DNA of 64,000 nt from Hyphomicrobiales bacterium. Its GTDB lineage: Bacteria > Pseudomonadota > Alphaproteobacteria > Rhizobiales > Rhizobiaceae. The stretch's first letter is position 1. Each line of letters begins with the position of its first letter. Both the position numbers and the translations under genes were made by a program. Where the stretch lies: contig UBPA01000005.1 of the NCBI GenBank assembly GCA_900467185.1, positions 124,001 to 188,000 on the forward strand, written 5' to 3'. Below the pieces are notes generated by a model. It worked only from the letters and a program-made list of their open reading frames with translations. It was not told the origin of the DNA and searched no databases. This document shows, piece by piece, positions 17,710 through 25,885 of the stretch.

Positions 17710-19335
17710 TCAGTGGCCGCCGCCGGCACTGGGCGCCACCGGCTTCGGCTTCTGGATCACGAGGACGCAGAAGATCAGGGCACCGAAAAGGCCCGTCAGC
17801 AGCACGAAGATATCGGCGAACGACAGGATGGACGCCTGACGCTGGACGATGCCGGCGAGCTGCTTCATGGCGATCGTCGCGCCGTCCATGCCATGGGCAT
17901 TGTAGTTCCCGGCAATCTGGTTCAGCTGTTCCATCGCCTCCGGGTTGCTCCAGGTCACATGCTCGGAGAGCTGGGCGTAATGCACGTCCTGCCGCCGCGT
18001 GAGAATCGTGTTGATCGCCGCAAGGCCCACCGCGCCGCCGAGATTTCGCGTGAGGTTGAACACGCCGGACGCGCCGCGGATTCTGTCGGGCGATAGCGTG
18101 CCCAGCGCCACGTTGTTGATCGGCACCATGCACATCATCATGCCGAATCCGCGCAGGATCTGCGGGACGAGGAGTTCATAAAAATCCCAGTCCGTGGTGA
18201 TGTTGGTCATGATGTAGGTGCCGCTGGAAAACGAGGCGAAGCCGATGACCATCAGCACGCGCGGATCGAATTTGCCCGAGAGAATGCCGGCGATCGGCGC
18301 GGTACAGAACATGGCGACGCCCGAGACGAACATGGTCTCGCCGATCATCAGCGAATCGTAATGTCGGATCTGGCCGAGATAGAGCGGATAGAGATAGGTG
18401 AGCCCGTAAAGCCCGATACCCATGATGAAGGAGAAGAGCGAGCCGAAGGCGAAGTTCCGGTTGGAGAAGGCACGCAGGTCCACCACCGGGAAATCGACCG
18501 TGAACACCCGGTAGAAGAAGACGACGGCCGCAACGACGCAGGCGACGGCGCCCATCACGATATGCCCGTCGCTGAACCAGTCGTTCGTGTTGCCCTCTTC
18601 CAGCACATATTCGAGGCAGCCGAGAAACACGCCCATGGAGAGAAGGCCCCACCAGTCGAATTTCTTGACGAGGCTGAGCTCCGGCTTGTCGAAGTCGATG
18701 TAGTTCCAGGTGACGATCGCCACCACGATGCCCGGGGGAATATTGACGAGGAAGAGCCAGTGCCAGGAAAAGGCATGGCTGAGATAGCCGCCGACGGTCG
18801 GCCCGATGGTGGGCGCCAGCGTCGCGATGAGGCCGATGATCGGCGAGACGATATTGCGCTTGGACGGCGGGAAGATGGTGAAGGCTGCGGCGAAGACCGA
18901 CGGGATCATGCCGCCGCCGATGAAGCCTTGCAGCGCGCGATAGATGATCATCTGGTCGATGTTCGTGGCGGTGGCCGCGAGAGCGCTGGCAACCGTGAAG
19001 CCGGCTGCCGAGCAGGCAAAGAGAACGCGGGTGGAGACGATGCGTGCCAGCGTGCCCGAGAGGGGAATCATGATGACTTCGGCGATGAGATAGGCCGTCT
19101 GCACCCAGCCGATCTCGTCGGAACCGGCCGAGATGCCGGCCTGGATCTCGGCGAGCGATGCGGAGACGATCTGGATGTCGAGGATCGACATGAACATGCC
19201 GACCACCATCGCGAAGAAGGCGATCAGTCTGCGCGGGTCCATCTTCTCTTCCGCGCCGGCCTTGGAACCCGCGCCGGAGCCCGCCGCCATCGCGCCAGGC
19301 CGCCCGCCGGCGGTCGCAGTTGCACTCGCAGCCAT
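17710..19335 (-). CDS. DHA2-family MFS multidrug efflux transporter (EmrB-like)
   Basis: A 541-residue inner-membrane drug/proton antiporter with about 14 hydrophobic segments. Family-typical sequences are LDIQIVSASLAEIQAGI in TM1, GWVQTAYLIAEVIMIPLSG, and RALQGFIGGGMIPSVFAAAF (motif C region in WLFLVNIPPG). An N-terminal Gly/Ala-rich cytoplasmic extension of about 30 residues precedes MDPRRLIAFFAMVVG; an internal start at that Met is possible, but the ATG at 19335 has a GGGAG site. It follows the membrane-fusion gene by 128 bp and ends at a strong terminator. With it, it would export amphipathic drugs or plant phenolics. Confidence 0.93.
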   Translation of the reverse strand: MAASATATAGGRPGAMAAGSGAGSKAGAEEKMDPRRLIAFFAMVVGMFMSILDIQIVSASLAEIQAGISAGSDEIGWVQTAYLIAEVIMIPLSGTLARIVSTRVLFACSAAGFTVASALAATATNIDQMIIYRALQGFIGGGMIPSVFAAAFTIFPPSKRNIVSPIIGLIATLAPTIGPTVGGYLSHAFSWHWLFLVNIPPGIVVAIVTWNYIDFDKPELSLVKKFDWWGLLSMGVFLGCLEYVLEEGNTNDWFSDGHIVMGAVACVVAAVVFFYRVFTVDFPVVDLRAFSNRNFAFGSLFSFIMGIGLYGLTYLYPLYLGQIRHYDSLMIGETMFVSGVAMFCTAPIAGILSGKFDPRVLMVIGFASFSSGTYIMTNITTDWDFYELLVPQILRGFGMMMCMVPINNVALGTLSPDRIRGASGVFNLTRNLGGAVGLAAINTILTRRQDVHYAQLSEHVTWSNPEAMEQLNQIAGNYNAHGMDGATIAMKQLAGIVQRQASILSFADIFVLLTGLFGALIFCVLVIQKPKPVAPSAGGGH

Positions 19336-19410
19336 GGGCTTGCTCCCGTGCGAACGCCGCCGCCTGTCGAAAGGCCTGCGGAACGCTCGATATCGTCAGA
19401 AAAGGATCGT

Positions 19411-19444
19411 CCCGGGCGGCGGGGCGGAGCCGCTGTCGCCCGGG
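19411..19444 (-). terminator. Hairpin inside the efflux operon (possible attenuator)
   Basis: CCCGGGCG (19411-19418) and CGCCCGGG (19437-19444) form a perfect 8-bp GC stem around an interior that can pair further (GCGG/CCGC). On the minus strand it is followed by ACGATCCTTTTC. It stands in the 128-bp gap between adaptor and MFS genes, where it may lower read-through or stabilise the upstream message. Confidence 0.45.
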
Positions 19445-19463
19445 AGGCAGAGAAAACGCGATG

Positions 19464-20666
19464 TTACCGCGCGGCAGCCGTGTCGGTCGTCTGCGGCGCG
19501 GTGCGCGTGTCAACGTCCACGACGACGCTCAGGCCCGCCTGCAGGCGTCCGCTGTCGAGCACGTCCTGCGGCAGGGCGATGCGCACAGGCACGCGCTGGA
19601 TGACCTTGGTGAAGTTGCCGGTGGCATTCTCCGGCGGCAGCAGCGAGAAGACGGAGCCTGATGCCGGCGCGATGGACTCGACGGTCGCCTCGATCGGCTT
19701 GTCGTCATAGGCGTCCACATGCACCATGACCTTGGACCCCGGCACGAGACCGGCAATCTGCGTCTCCTTGAAGTTCGCATCGATATAGAGCTTGTTCACG
19801 GGTACGAGTGCGGCAAGTCGCTGGCCGGCCGAGACGAGGTCGCCATCCTGAACCGCGAGATTGCCGACGACGCCATCATACGGGGCCTTCAGCACCGTGA
19901 AGGCAAGATCGCGCTCGGCCTTGTCGCGCGACAGCTCCAGCGAGCGGATCGTACTTTCGGCCTCGGCGCGCTGGGCTTGCAGCACCGAGACGTTGGCGGC
20001 AGCGGCCGCGATCGTCGCATCGGCTGCGAGCACGTTGGCGCGTGCCTGGTCGAGCGCCACGTTGGCGCTATCGAGGGAAGCGACCGAACCCACGGCCTTC
20101 GACTGGAGGTCGCTCGCACGCTTCTGCGTGATCTCGGCCCCGCGCACGGTCGCTTCCAACGCGGTCTTCTGTGCCCGGGCCTGCAGCAGGCTCGCCTGGG
20201 AACCGGCGATCTGCGCATCGAACCGCGCCAGAGACAGTTTTTCGGTTTCGATCTGGGCCTGCGCCTGATCGGCGGCGATCCGGTAGTCGCCATTGTCGAG
20301 CGTGACGAGCGGATCGCCCGCCTTCACCCGCTGGTTGGCGACGACGTTCACCGTCTCGACATAGCCGGAGACCTTCGGGGCGATCGACGTTAGGTCACCT
20401 TCGATATAGGCGTCGTCGGTCGAGATCATGAAGCGGCCATTGGTCCACCACTCATAGCCGAACCAGCCCGCAGCCCCGAGAACGGCAAGACCTATGATGG
20501 GCACGACCAGACGACGGCGCTTTGGCTGTTTTGCCTGTGCATCGGGAGCGGGTGCAACGGTGGCAGGCGCATCCTCGGCACGGGCCGTGGGCGCACCATC
20601 CGCCGTGTCGAAATCCTCACCCACCGGCCGCACATGCGCTGCCGATGTCTTGCTGGAACCTGCCAT
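19464..20666 (-). CDS. HlyD/EmrA-family membrane fusion protein
   Basis: A 400-residue periplasmic adaptor. An Ala/Pro-rich cytoplasmic N-terminus and a basic KRRR precede one transmembrane helix (LVVPIIGLAVLGAAGWFGYEWW, about 53-74). Then come the biotinyl-lipoyl half (ISTDDAYIEGDLTSIAPKVSGYV), a long Ala/Gln-rich coiled-coil hairpin (about 130-250), the second lipoyl half (LKAPYDGVVGNLAVQDGDLV) and a beta-barrel. It is the first gene of the efflux operon and diverges from the TetR regulator, with two operator palindromes in between. It connects the MFS pump to an outer-membrane channel encoded elsewhere. Confidence 0.93.
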   Translation of the reverse strand: MAGSSKTSAAHVRPVGEDFDTADGAPTARAEDAPATVAPAPDAQAKQPKRRRLVVPIIGLAVLGAAGWFGYEWWTNGRFMISTDDAYIEGDLTSIAPKVSGYVETVNVVANQRVKAGDPLVTLDNGDYRIAADQAQAQIETEKLSLARFDAQIAGSQASLLQARAQKTALEATVRGAEITQKRASDLQSKAVGSVASLDSANVALDQARANVLAADATIAAAAANVSVLQAQRAEAESTIRSLELSRDKAERDLAFTVLKAPYDGVVGNLAVQDGDLVSAGQRLAALVPVNKLYIDANFKETQIAGLVPGSKVMVHVDAYDDKPIEATVESIAPASGSVFSLLPPENATGNFTKVIQRVPVRIALPQDVLDSGRLQAGLSVVVDVDTRTAPQTTDTAAAR

Positions 20667-20714
20667 GGTCGACGTCCCCGAAAATTGGCCCGAGAAAATA
20701 GTAAGAAAAGCAAA

Positions 20715-20732
20715 CTGAACCGCTCAGTTCGA
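20715..20732. promoter_or_regulatory. TetR operator O1 candidate
   Basis: CTGAACCGCTCAGTTCGA matches the second site (20771-20788) at 15 of 18 positions and is an imperfect palindrome. It sits immediately before the -35 of the regulator promoter and just downstream of the -10 of the efflux promoter. Confidence 0.7.
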
Positions 20733-20733
20733 T

Positions 20734-20764
20734 TTGACATAGGCAAGTCCATCCCGCATATCAA
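20734..20764. promoter_or_regulatory. Overlapping divergent promoters of efflux operon and tetR
   Basis: Plus strand: TTGACA (20734-20739), 17-bp spacer, CATATC (20757-20762), reading toward the regulator. Minus strand: TTGATA (20764-20759), 17-bp spacer, TATGTC (20741-20736), reading toward the adaptor gene. The two promoters therefore occupy the same 31 bp face to face, flanked by O1 and O2. The -35 elements are good, the -10 elements only fair. Confidence 0.6.
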
Positions 20765-20770
20765 GCGAAA

Positions 20771-20788
20771 TCGAACCGCTCGGTTCGA
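20771..20788. promoter_or_regulatory. TetR operator O2 candidate
   Basis: TCGAACCGCTCGGTTCGA has perfect 8-bp arms (TCGAACCG/CGGTTCGA) around a CT centre. It lies 8 bp downstream of the regulator's -10 and just upstream of the -35 of the efflux promoter, and resembles O1 56 bp away. Confidence 0.75.
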
Positions 20789-20811
20789 AAAGTTCATGAT
20801 GGGAGAATGCG

Positions 20812-21543
20812 ATGCCTGCGCTGCAGCGAGCCGATGCCCCAACGATAACCGTCAAGGCCGATGCTCCCGTCGCCGACGCGTTGCAGCCCGGCGCGTCCAT
20901 GGCGGATGCCGGGACGGGTGGCCGACGGGTGGCGGGCGAGGATCCAGTCAAACGTGACCAGATCATCGACGGCGCCAAGCGCGTCTTCATGGCCGTGGGC
21001 TTCGATGCCGCCAGCATGAACGACATTACCCGCGAGGCCGGGGTCTCCAAGGGCACGATCTACGTTTACTTCGGCGGCAAGGAGGACCTGTTTGCGGCTA
21101 TGATCGAGCGCGAGCGCGCGAAAGTGGTGGCCAGCATGAAGCACGTGCTGCAGAGCAATCACGGGCCTGTCGATGCCGTCCTGCATGATTTCGGCGTAAC
21201 GTTCGTCACCCATATATGCTCGGACAAGACCGTGCGCGGCATGAAGATGGCGCTGAGCGTCAGCGAGCGCATGCCGGCCCTCTGCCAGCGCTTCTTCTCG
21301 GCCTCGCCGGAAAACGGCTATTCGATCCTGAAGACCTATCTTGAAACCAAGATCGAAGAGGGACAGCTGGAGATCGAGGATACGGATCTCGCCGCGCGGC
21401 AGTTCATCGAGCTCTGCATGCCCGGCCTTTTCAAGCGCCGTCTGTTCGGCTGGCTGCCCGTTCCGCCGGACGCGGACGAGATCGACCGGACGGTGCGATC
21501 CGCCATTGCGATGTTCCTGACGTTCTACATCGCGAAAAAGTGA
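20812..21543 (+). CDS. TetR-family regulator of the efflux operon
   Basis: A 243-residue repressor. An unusual Ala-rich leader of about 45 residues precedes the HTH (DQIIDGAKRVFMAVGFDAASMNDITREAGVSKGTIYVYFGGKEDLFAAMI), whose recognition helix is VSKGTIYVYF. The C-terminal ligand domain resembles AefR-type TetR proteins. The ATG at 20812 follows GGGAG at good spacing; a start at 20899 would remove most of the leader. Divergent orientation and flanking palindromes strongly suggest that it represses both itself and the EmrAB-like pump until an efflux substrate binds. Confidence 0.92.
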   Translation: MPALQRADAPTITVKADAPVADALQPGASMADAGTGGRRVAGEDPVKRDQIIDGAKRVFMAVGFDAASMNDITREAGVSKGTIYVYFGGKEDLFAAMIERERAKVVASMKHVLQSNHGPVDAVLHDFGVTFVTHICSDKTVRGMKMALSVSERMPALCQRFFSASPENGYSILKTYLETKIEEGQLEIEDTDLAARQFIELCMPGLFKRRLFGWLPVPPDADEIDRTVRSAIAMFLTFYIAKK

Positions 21544-21696
21544 AAGAACGTGACGCCGGGAGGGGTTCGGCGCACGGCGGGCGACTTGTCGCGTCACGAT
21601 TTGCCTTTACATGGAGAGCGTTGAACGCCTGCAGCTGCAGGCACCCCGCACCAGCCTCTCACTGAGGCCACCCCTATCGAGGAAGGACCCGCCCCG

Positions 21697-22476
21697 ATGC
21701 AGGATATCCTGCTGCTCATGCAAGACCCAGCCGCCTGGATCGCGCTCATCACGCTTGTCGTCATGGAAGTCGTGCTCGGCATCGACAACCTGATCTTCAT
21801 CTCCATTCTGACGAACAAGCTGCCCCCGGAGCATCGCGACAGGGCCCGCAAGATCGGTATCGGCCTGGCTCTCATCATGCGCCTCGGCCTGCTCTTCGCC
21901 ATCGCATGGATCGTCAAGCTCGATTCCGACCTGTTCACGATCGCCGGCATGGGCTTCTCCGGCAAGGACCTGATCCTGATCGCCGGTGGTATCTTCCTCG
22001 TCTGGAAGGCCACGAAGGAAATCCACCATTCGGTCGACGTCCAGGACCACAAGGAAGACCTCGTCGGCGCCGGCAAGAACGTCGTGAAGATGACCTTCGG
22101 CGCGGCGATCGGCCAGATCCTCGTGCTTGACCTCGTCTTCTCGATCGACAGCATCATCACCGCAGTCGGCATGACGCCGCACGTGCCGATCATGTTCATC
22201 GCCGTCATCACTGCCGTCACCGTCATGCTGGTGGCCGCGACGCCGCTCGCCAACTTCATCGAGAAGAACCCGACCATCGTCATGCTGGCCCTCGCCTTCC
22301 TGCTGATGATCGGCGGCACACTGATCGTCGAAGGCTTCGGCGTCCACGTTCCCAAGGGCTACATCTACGCCGCCATGGCCTTTTCGGCCGGCGTCGAGGC
22401 GCTCAACATGTTCTCGCGCCGCAAGCGCGAGCGGGAGCGCGCTGCAAACGGCGGCGTGACGCCGACGCAGCATTGA
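21697..22476 (+). CDS. TerC family integral membrane protein
   Basis: A 259-residue membrane protein with about seven hydrophobic helices. TerC signatures are [23 protein letters not shown] near the N-terminus and [16 protein letters not shown] in the second half, the two Asp-containing segments thought to bind metal in the membrane. Family members are linked to tellurite resistance and, in some bacteria, to manganese export. A basic, Arg-rich tail ([13 protein letters not shown]) ends the protein. The ATG at 21697 follows a GGAAGGA site. No manganese riboswitch was recognised in the 150-bp leader. A terminator follows. Confidence 0.93.
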   Translation: MQDILLLMQDPAAWIALITLVVMEVVLGIDNLIFISILTNKLPPEHRDRARKIGIGLALIMRLGLLFAIAWIVKLDSDLFTIAGMGFSGKDLILIAGGIFLVWKATKEIHHSVDVQDHKEDLVGAGKNVVKMTFGAAIGQILVLDLVFSIDSIITAVGMTPHVPIMFIAVITAVTVMLVAATPLANFIEKNPTIVMLALAFLLMIGGTLIVEGFGVHVPKGYIYAAMAFSAGVEALNMFSRRKRERERAANGGVTPTQH

Positions 22477-22490
22477 TCGCCTGAACGAAT

Positions 22491-22524
22491 GGGTCCGGCC
22501 GCAAGGCCGGGCCCTTATCCTTTA
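22491..22524 (+). terminator. Intrinsic terminator after the terC-family gene
   Basis: GGGTCCGGCC (22491-22500) pairs with GGCCGGGCCC (22505-22514), a 10-bp stem with one G-T pair and a GCAA tetraloop, followed by TTATCCTTTA. Confidence 0.8.
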
Positions 22525-22708
22525 TGCCAGGACCCGCCGCACACCGCCTCCGCCTTGACGCGCGCCGGGGAATATGGTCTCACGCCCGCGATTGAAGATG
22601 CCCGGCCGCCGGCACGCCGCGTGGCCGCGCGTCTCCGCCTTTGAGGGCTCGGGCCGGTGCGGCGGCGCTTGCCCGAAAACGCCAGCAGCACGCCAACAGG
22701 CCGAGATC

Positions 22709-24166
22709 ATGACAGACACACCAGTCCGGGTGCGCATCGCCCCCTCCCCCACCGGCGAGCCGCATGTCGGCACGGCCTATATCGCGCTGTTCAACTATCT
22801 CTTTGCGAAGAAGAACAACGGCACCTTCATCCTGCGCATCGAGGACACGGATGCCACGCGTTCGACGCCGGAATTCGAGACCAAGGTGCTCGACGCGCTG
22901 AAATGGTGCGGGCTCGAATGGTCGGAAGGCCCCGATATCGGCGGTCCCTACGGTCCCTATCGCCAGTCCGACCGCAAGGACATCTACAAGCCCTATGTCG
23001 AGAAGATCGTCGATGCCGGCCACGGCTTCCGCTGCTTCTGCACGTCCGAGCGCCTTGCCGAGATGCGCGAAGCCCAGCGCGCCACCGGCAAGCCGCCGAA
23101 ATATGATGGCCTCTGCCTGCATCTGAGCGCCGAGGAGGTCACGCGGCGGGTGGACGGCGGCGAGCCCCATGTCGTGCGCATGAAGATCCCGACGGAGGGC
23201 GTCTGTTCCTTCGTGGACGGCGTCTACGGCCCGGTCGAGATTCCGTGGGATGCGGTCGACATGCAGGTCCTGCTGAAGGCCGACGGCATGCCGACCTATC
23301 ACATGGCAAACGTCGTGGACGACCACCTGATGCGCATCACCCATGTGGCGCGCGGCGAGGAGTGGCTGTCCTCGGTGCCCAAGCATATCCTGCTCTATCG
23401 CTATCTCGGCCTCGAGCCACCGGTGTTCATGCATCTCTCGCTGATGCGCAATGCCGACAAGTCGAAGCTCTCCAAGCGAAAGAACCCGACCTCGATTTCC
23501 TACTACTCCGCGCTCGGCTATCTGCCGGAAGCGCTGATGAACTTCCTCGGCCTGTTCTTTATCCAGATCGCCGAAGGCGAGGAGATGCTGACCATGGCGC
23601 AGCTGACCGAGCACTTCGATCCGGAAAACCTGTCGAAGGCGGGCGCGATCTTCGACGTCCAGAAGCTCGACTGGCTGAACGGCCGCTGGCTACGCGAAGG
23701 TCTTTCGGAAGACGCCTTCGTCGGCCGCGTGCTGGCCTGGGCCATGGAGAACGACCGGATCAAGGAAGGCCTGCGCCTTTCCCAGTCCCGCATCTCCAAG
23801 CTGGGCGACCTGCCGGATCTCGCCGGCTTCCTGCTGAAGGCCGATCTCGGTCTCGACGCGTCGTCCTTTGCCAAGGTGAAGACCGCGCCGGAAGAGCTGG
23901 TCGAGATCTTCAAGACGGTGCAGCCCGATCTCGAAACCATCGTCGAATGGAACGCGGAATCGGTGGAAGCCGAACTGCGCGCCAGCGCGGACCGCATGGG
24001 CAAGAAGCTGAAGGTGGTTCTCGCACCGCTCTTCATCGCCATCTCCGGCTCGTCGCGCTCGCTGCCTTTGTTCGACAGCATGGCCATCCTCGGCCGCTCC
24101 GTCGTGCGCCAGCGCCTGAAGGTCGCGGGTCAGGTGGTTGCGGCGATGGCGGCTGCGGCAAAGTAA
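22709..24166 (+). CDS. gltX: Glutamyl-tRNA synthetase
   Basis: A 485-residue class I aminoacyl-tRNA synthetase that charges tRNA with glutamate. The HIGH-type motif reads PSPTGEPHVGTAY at about residues 11-23 and the KMSKS-type motif SKLSKRKN near 255. FILRIEDTDATRS is the glutamate-binding signature. The ATG at 22709 puts VRVRIAPSPTG at the N-terminus as usual; an upstream in-frame start adds 45 unrelated residues. Alphaproteobacteria often carry two paralogues, one of which may also charge tRNA-Gln, so discriminating versus non-discriminating specificity is open. lysS follows after a RIME-like repeat. Confidence 0.96.
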   Translation: MTDTPVRVRIAPSPTGEPHVGTAYIALFNYLFAKKNNGTFILRIEDTDATRSTPEFETKVLDALKWCGLEWSEGPDIGGPYGPYRQSDRKDIYKPYVEKIVDAGHGFRCFCTSERLAEMREAQRATGKPPKYDGLCLHLSAEEVTRRVDGGEPHVVRMKIPTEGVCSFVDGVYGPVEIPWDAVDMQVLLKADGMPTYHMANVVDDHLMRITHVARGEEWLSSVPKHILLYRYLGLEPPVFMHLSLMRNADKSKLSKRKNPTSISYYSALGYLPEALMNFLGLFFIQIAEGEEMLTMAQLTEHFDPENLSKAGAIFDVQKLDWLNGRWLREGLSEDAFVGRVLAWAMENDRIKEGLRLSQSRISKLGDLPDLAGFLLKADLGLDASSFAKVKTAPEELVEIFKTVQPDLETIVEWNAESVEAELRASADRMGKKLKVVLAPLFIAISGSSRSLPLFDSMAILGRSVVRQRLKVAGQVVAAMAAAAK

Positions 24167-24181
24167 AGTCGCGGGCTTGGC

Positions 24182-24308
24182 TGCCCCTCATCCGGCTGCC
24201 GCCACCTTCTCCCCGCATGCGGGGCGAAGGGACACGCGGCATCCGCCTACCTCTCTCAGGGCACGTCCCCTCGCCCCGCCTGCGGGGAGAGGGCTAGGGT
24301 GAGGGGCA
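24182..24308. repeat. RIME-like intergenic palindromic repeat
   Basis: A 127-bp element fills most of the gltX-lysS gap. Its ends are inverted (TGCCCCTCATCC at 24182-24193, GGGTGAGGGGCA at 24297-24308). It contains two large GC-rich palindromes, 24205-24230 (CCTTCTCCCCGC core) and 24268-24293 (CCCTCGCCCCGC core). This composition matches the RIME/REP-type repeats common between genes in Rhizobium and Sinorhizobium chromosomes. It may act as a hairpin that ends or stabilises the gltX message. No other copy was seen in the window. Confidence 0.85.
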
Positions 24309-24367
24309 GAGGCACCCGCCGACATATAAGAATACATCGCGGCCTTGCCGCCACAGGACAGGCAACC

Positions 24368-25858
24368 ATGACCGAAAAGCTTGACACCACTCTCTCCTCC
24401 GACGTCACCGAAGTCCGCGCCCAGAAGCTGAAGCTGCTGCGCGCGCAGATCGGCGATGTCTACCCCGCGCATTTTCACCGGACGATCACCAACGCCGAGC
24501 TTGCGGAGAGATATGAGGGGCTGGAGCCGGATGCGGTGACCGAGGATGTGGTCACCGTTGCCGGCCGCGTCTTCTCGTCGCGCAATTCCGGCATGTTCAT
24601 GGACATCCGCGATGCCGGGGCTAAGATCCAGATCTTCTCGCACAAGGACACGACGCCCGAGGAGGCCCGCGCCCTGCTGCCGATGGTCGATATCGGCGAC
24701 ATCATCGGCGTTACCGGCGTCGTGCGCCGCACCAAGCGCGGCGAACTGACGATCAACGCGCAAGAGATCACCATGCTGACCAAGGCGCTGCTGCCCATGC
24801 CGGAGAAGTGGCACGGCCTCTCCGACGTCGAGCTGCGGTATCGCAAGCGGCACCTCGACATCCTCACCAACGAGGATTCGAAGCTGCGCTTCCAGCAGCG
24901 CGCCCGCATCATCTCCGGCATCCGCCGCTTCATGGAAGAGGACGGCTTCATGGAGGTCGAGACGCCCATGCTGCATTCCGTCTATGGCGGCGCGACCGCC
25001 GAGCCCTTCAAGACGCACCACAACACGCTGAAGCTTGACATGTATCTGCGCATCGCGCCGGAACTGTTCCTGAAGCGCACGCTGGTCTCGGGCCTGGCCG
25101 ACAAGGTGTTCGAGGTCAACCGCAACTTCCGCAACGAAGGCGTTTCCACCCGGCACAATCCCGAATTCACGATGATGGAGTGCTACTGGGCCTATGCCGA
25201 CTACGAGGACATCATGGACCTCGTGGAGCGCCTGTTCTCGTCGCTCGCGATGAGCATCCACGGCTCGACGGACGTGACCTTCGGCGACAAGACGATCTCC
25301 TTCGCCGGCCCGTTCAAGCGCGTCCCCATGCCGGATGCGGTCAAGGACGTCACCGGCATCGATTTCCTCGCCATCAAGACCGACGAGGAAGCCCGCGCGG
25401 CGTCCAAGGCGGCCGGCTTCGAGATCGAGAAGGACTGGACCTGGGGCGAATGCCTCGCCTTCATCTTCGAGGAGAAGGTCGAGGGCACGCTGATCCAGCC
25501 GAGCCACGTCACGCATTTCCCCAAGGACATCTCGCCGTTTGCCAAGGAAGTGCCGGGCGAGCCGCGCCTGGTCGAACGCTTCGAAACCTATTGCAATGCC
25601 TGGGAAGTCGGCAATGCGTTCTCCGAGTTGAACGATCCGGAAGAACAGCGCCGCCGCATGGTCGAGCAGCTGGAGCAGGCCCATGCCCGCGGCGAGAAGG
25701 AAAAGCAGCTGGACGACGACTTTCTCGATGCGATCGACCAGGGCATGCCGCCCGCAGGCGGTCTCGGCATCGGCGTCGATCGCCTGGTGATGCTGTTGAC
25801 GAACGCCCCGTCGATCCGCGACGTCATCCTCTTCCCCGCCCGCCGCAAGGCAGACTGA
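24368..25858 (+). CDS. lysS: Lysyl-tRNA synthetase
   Basis: A 496-residue synthetase with an N-terminal OB-fold anticodon-binding domain (TVAGRVFSSRNSGMFMDIRD, about 60-150) and a class II-type catalytic core: motif 2 in FRNEGVSTRHNPEFTMME and motif 3 in GGLGIGVDRLVMLL. Details such as the VYPAHFHRT start and the AFIFEEKVEGTLIQPSH insert match a subgroup of alphaproteobacterial lysine enzymes. The ATG at 24368 is chosen because an upstream in-frame start lies inside the repeat. An inverted repeat (CGGCGCCA/TGGCGCCG, 25878-25901) at the convergent end may act as a weak terminator. Confidence 0.95.
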   Translation: MTEKLDTTLSSDVTEVRAQKLKLLRAQIGDVYPAHFHRTITNAELAERYEGLEPDAVTEDVVTVAGRVFSSRNSGMFMDIRDAGAKIQIFSHKDTTPEEARALLPMVDIGDIIGVTGVVRRTKRGELTINAQEITMLTKALLPMPEKWHGLSDVELRYRKRHLDILTNEDSKLRFQQRARIISGIRRFMEEDGFMEVETPMLHSVYGGATAEPFKTHHNTLKLDMYLRIAPELFLKRTLVSGLADKVFEVNRNFRNEGVSTRHNPEFTMMECYWAYADYEDIMDLVERLFSSLAMSIHGSTDVTFGDKTISFAGPFKRVPMPDAVKDVTGIDFLAIKTDEEARAASKAAGFEIEKDWTWGECLAFIFEEKVEGTLIQPSHVTHFPKDISPFAKEVPGEPRLVERFETYCNAWEVGNAFSELNDPEEQRRRMVEQLEQAHARGEKEKQLDDDFLDAIDQGMPPAGGLGIGVDRLVMLLTNAPSIRDVILFPARRKAD

Positions 25859-25885
25859 GGTAAGAGTCTTTCAGGATCGGCGCCA

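Noticed and set aside
21544-21696. Possible manganese (yybP-ykoY) riboswitch before the terC-family gene
   Set aside because: The leader lacks the conserved paired GGGGAGUA-type elements of that riboswitch.
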